DNA of 6,579 bases, taken from contig JALQVQ010000024.1 in NCBI GenBank assembly GCA_023260315.1, positions 1 to 6,579 of the forward strand. The letters run 5' to 3'. A program made the translations under genes and the position numbers. This DNA is from Burkholderiaceae bacterium. Lineage in GTDB: Bacteria > Pseudomonadota > Gammaproteobacteria > Burkholderiales > Burkholderiaceae_C. Below are positions 5,770-6,579 of the stretch, piece by piece (the first letter of the stretch is position 1; each line of letters starts with the position of its first letter). The notes under the pieces were generated by a model, which saw only the letters and a list, made by a program, of their open reading frames with translations, did no database searches and was not told the origin of the DNA.

Positions 5770-5772
5770 AGC

Positions 5773-6579
5773 ATGACGCCATTTGTCCACGCGCACGCCG
5801 CTCATCCCCAGTGGGCCATGGCCGCCGCATTGGTGGTGACGCAGTTGCGCGCGCAACTCAGTTCGCCGCCGCACAACAAGACGGCCGATGAGGATATCGC
5901 GCTCGGCTTCGTTTACTTTACCGACGCGTATGCCGCGCACGCCAACGATTTGTTGCGTTACCTACACACCGAGTTACCCTTTGTTCAGCGATGGGTTGGC
6001 AGCGTCGGTATTGGCATTTTGGCAACAGGCGTCGAGTACATGGACGAGCCTGCCATGGCCCTCATGTTGTGTGACATCCCCACCGAGCAGGTGCAGGTCT
6101 TCAGTGGCGTGTCCCCGCTGGCGCCCTCAGGTGATGCGGCTTTGGGATGGCCGGTGCAGAGCGCCTGGGTCCACTGCGACGGCGCTGTCCCTGACCTGAG
6201 CGCCCTGGTCGAAGAGCTCGCGCAACGGACCGTACACAACGTTGTTTTTGGCGGCATCAGTTCGAGTCGCAATGAAGCGGTTCAGATCGCCTACGAGGAC
6301 AGCCGGCATTTGGGGCTGGATCGGCCCAGAGGGGGCGTGTTGTTGGGCGGTTTGAGCGGACTCGCTTTTGGGCCTGAGGCACGGGTTCGCTCGCGTGTGA
6401 CACAAGGGTGTCGACCTGTCGGGCCTGCTCGCAGCGTTACGGCAATGGATGGTCGCGTGGTCTTGCAACTGAACGACCGGCCCGCGATGGATGCGCTGTT
6501 CGAAGACTTGAATGTCTCATGGGCGGACCGACCCCACGCCATCGCACGGCTGCAGCAAACTTTGGTTGGCCTTGAGTCT
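5773..6579 (+). CDS. FIST domain protein (predicted small-molecule sensor), C-terminally open at the window edge
   Basis: The frame from the ATG at 5773 is open for 269 codons to the right edge, without a stop. It matches FIST proteins, a sensory domain predicted to bind small ligands such as amino acids and often found beside signalling modules. The FIST N part covers roughly 4-200: FVHAHAAHPQWAMAAAL at the start, QRWVGSVGIGILATGVEYMD (72-91), and VVFGGISSSRNEAV (157-170). The segment GLSGLAFGPEARVRSRVTQG (193-212) leads into CRPVGPARSVTAMDGRVVLQ (213-232) and LNDRPAMDALFEDL, the usual junction into FIST C, with the conserved Gly-Cys at 212-213. No signal peptide or kinase/output domain is seen in the visible part. 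The start is 3 bases after the phaM stop and lacks an SD, pointing to translational coupling. Family call is firm; ligand and output are unknown. Confidence 0.85.
   Translation, partial: MTPFVHAHAAHPQWAMAAALVVTQLRAQLSSPPHNKTADEDIALGFVYFTDAYAAHANDLLRYLHTELPFVQRWVGSVGIGILATGVEYMDEPAMALMLCDIPTEQVQVFSGVSPLAPSGDAALGWPVQSAWVHCDGAVPDLSALVEELAQRTVHNVVFGGISSSRNEAVQIAYEDSRHLGLDRPRGGVLLGGLSGLAFGPEARVRSRVTQGCRPVGPARSVTAMDGRVVLQLNDRPAMDALFEDLNVSWADRPHAIARLQQTLVGLES

Noticed and set aside
5310..5774. Minus-strand 154-codon open frame with hydrophobic, Ala-rich translation resembling membrane segments
   Set aside because: It is the complement of the Ala/Lys-rich phaM coding region; its apparent hydrophobicity comes from reading GCC/AAG-rich codons in reverse.
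5161..5940. 259-codon minus-strand open frame across phaM and the FIST gene start
   Set aside because: It spans two recognised genes on the other strand, is rich in Arg, Cys and His as expected from an antisense frame, and has no family resemblance.

Overview
The window looks like a piece of a betaproteobacterial chromosome, most likely order Burkholderiales and probably Comamonadaceae-like. The evidence is protein content: a DUF3567 protein and a PhaM-type polyhydroxyalkanoate (PHA) granule protein, both characteristic of that order, together with a DUF3108 periplasmic protein. The DNA is moderately GC-rich and densely coding. No gene-free stretch exceeds about 125 bases. I saw no tRNA, rRNA, CRISPR array, transposase or attachment site.

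Left part (1-2193), all on the minus strand. Read in the direction of transcription: an IclR-family regulator (2193-1372), a DUF3108 periplasmic protein (1344-616), a DUF3567 protein (490-185) and the first 59 codons of a ChaN-like lipoprotein that runs off the left edge. The last two are tightly coupled, since the lipoprotein ribosome binding site overlaps the DUF3567 stop codon.

Middle part (2194-4965). The IclR gene is divergent from a fumarylacetoacetate hydrolase (FAH) family gene (2337-3317, plus). Their 143-base spacer holds an AT-rich patch with a 15-base palindrome and plausible promoters in both directions, which suggests a local regulator-enzyme circuit. The FAH gene converges on and overlaps by 14 bases a VOC (glyoxalase/dioxygenase superfamily) gene (3720-3304, minus). 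That gene lies behind a YbfB/YjiJ-type MFS transporter (4965-3766, minus). Regulator, hydrolase, VOC protein and transporter together resemble a small accessory catabolic module, but the substrate cannot be read from the sequence.

Right part (4966-6579), plus strand. phaM (5086-5769) encodes a PHA-granule protein with a basic DNA-binding tail. It is followed after only 3 bases by a FIST-domain gene (from 5773) that is open at the right edge. This close pairing of a PHA granule/nucleoid protein with a predicted small-molecule sensor domain is the most interesting association in the window. Most of the rest is recognisable conserved family content, and I do not see a clearly novel multi-gene system.
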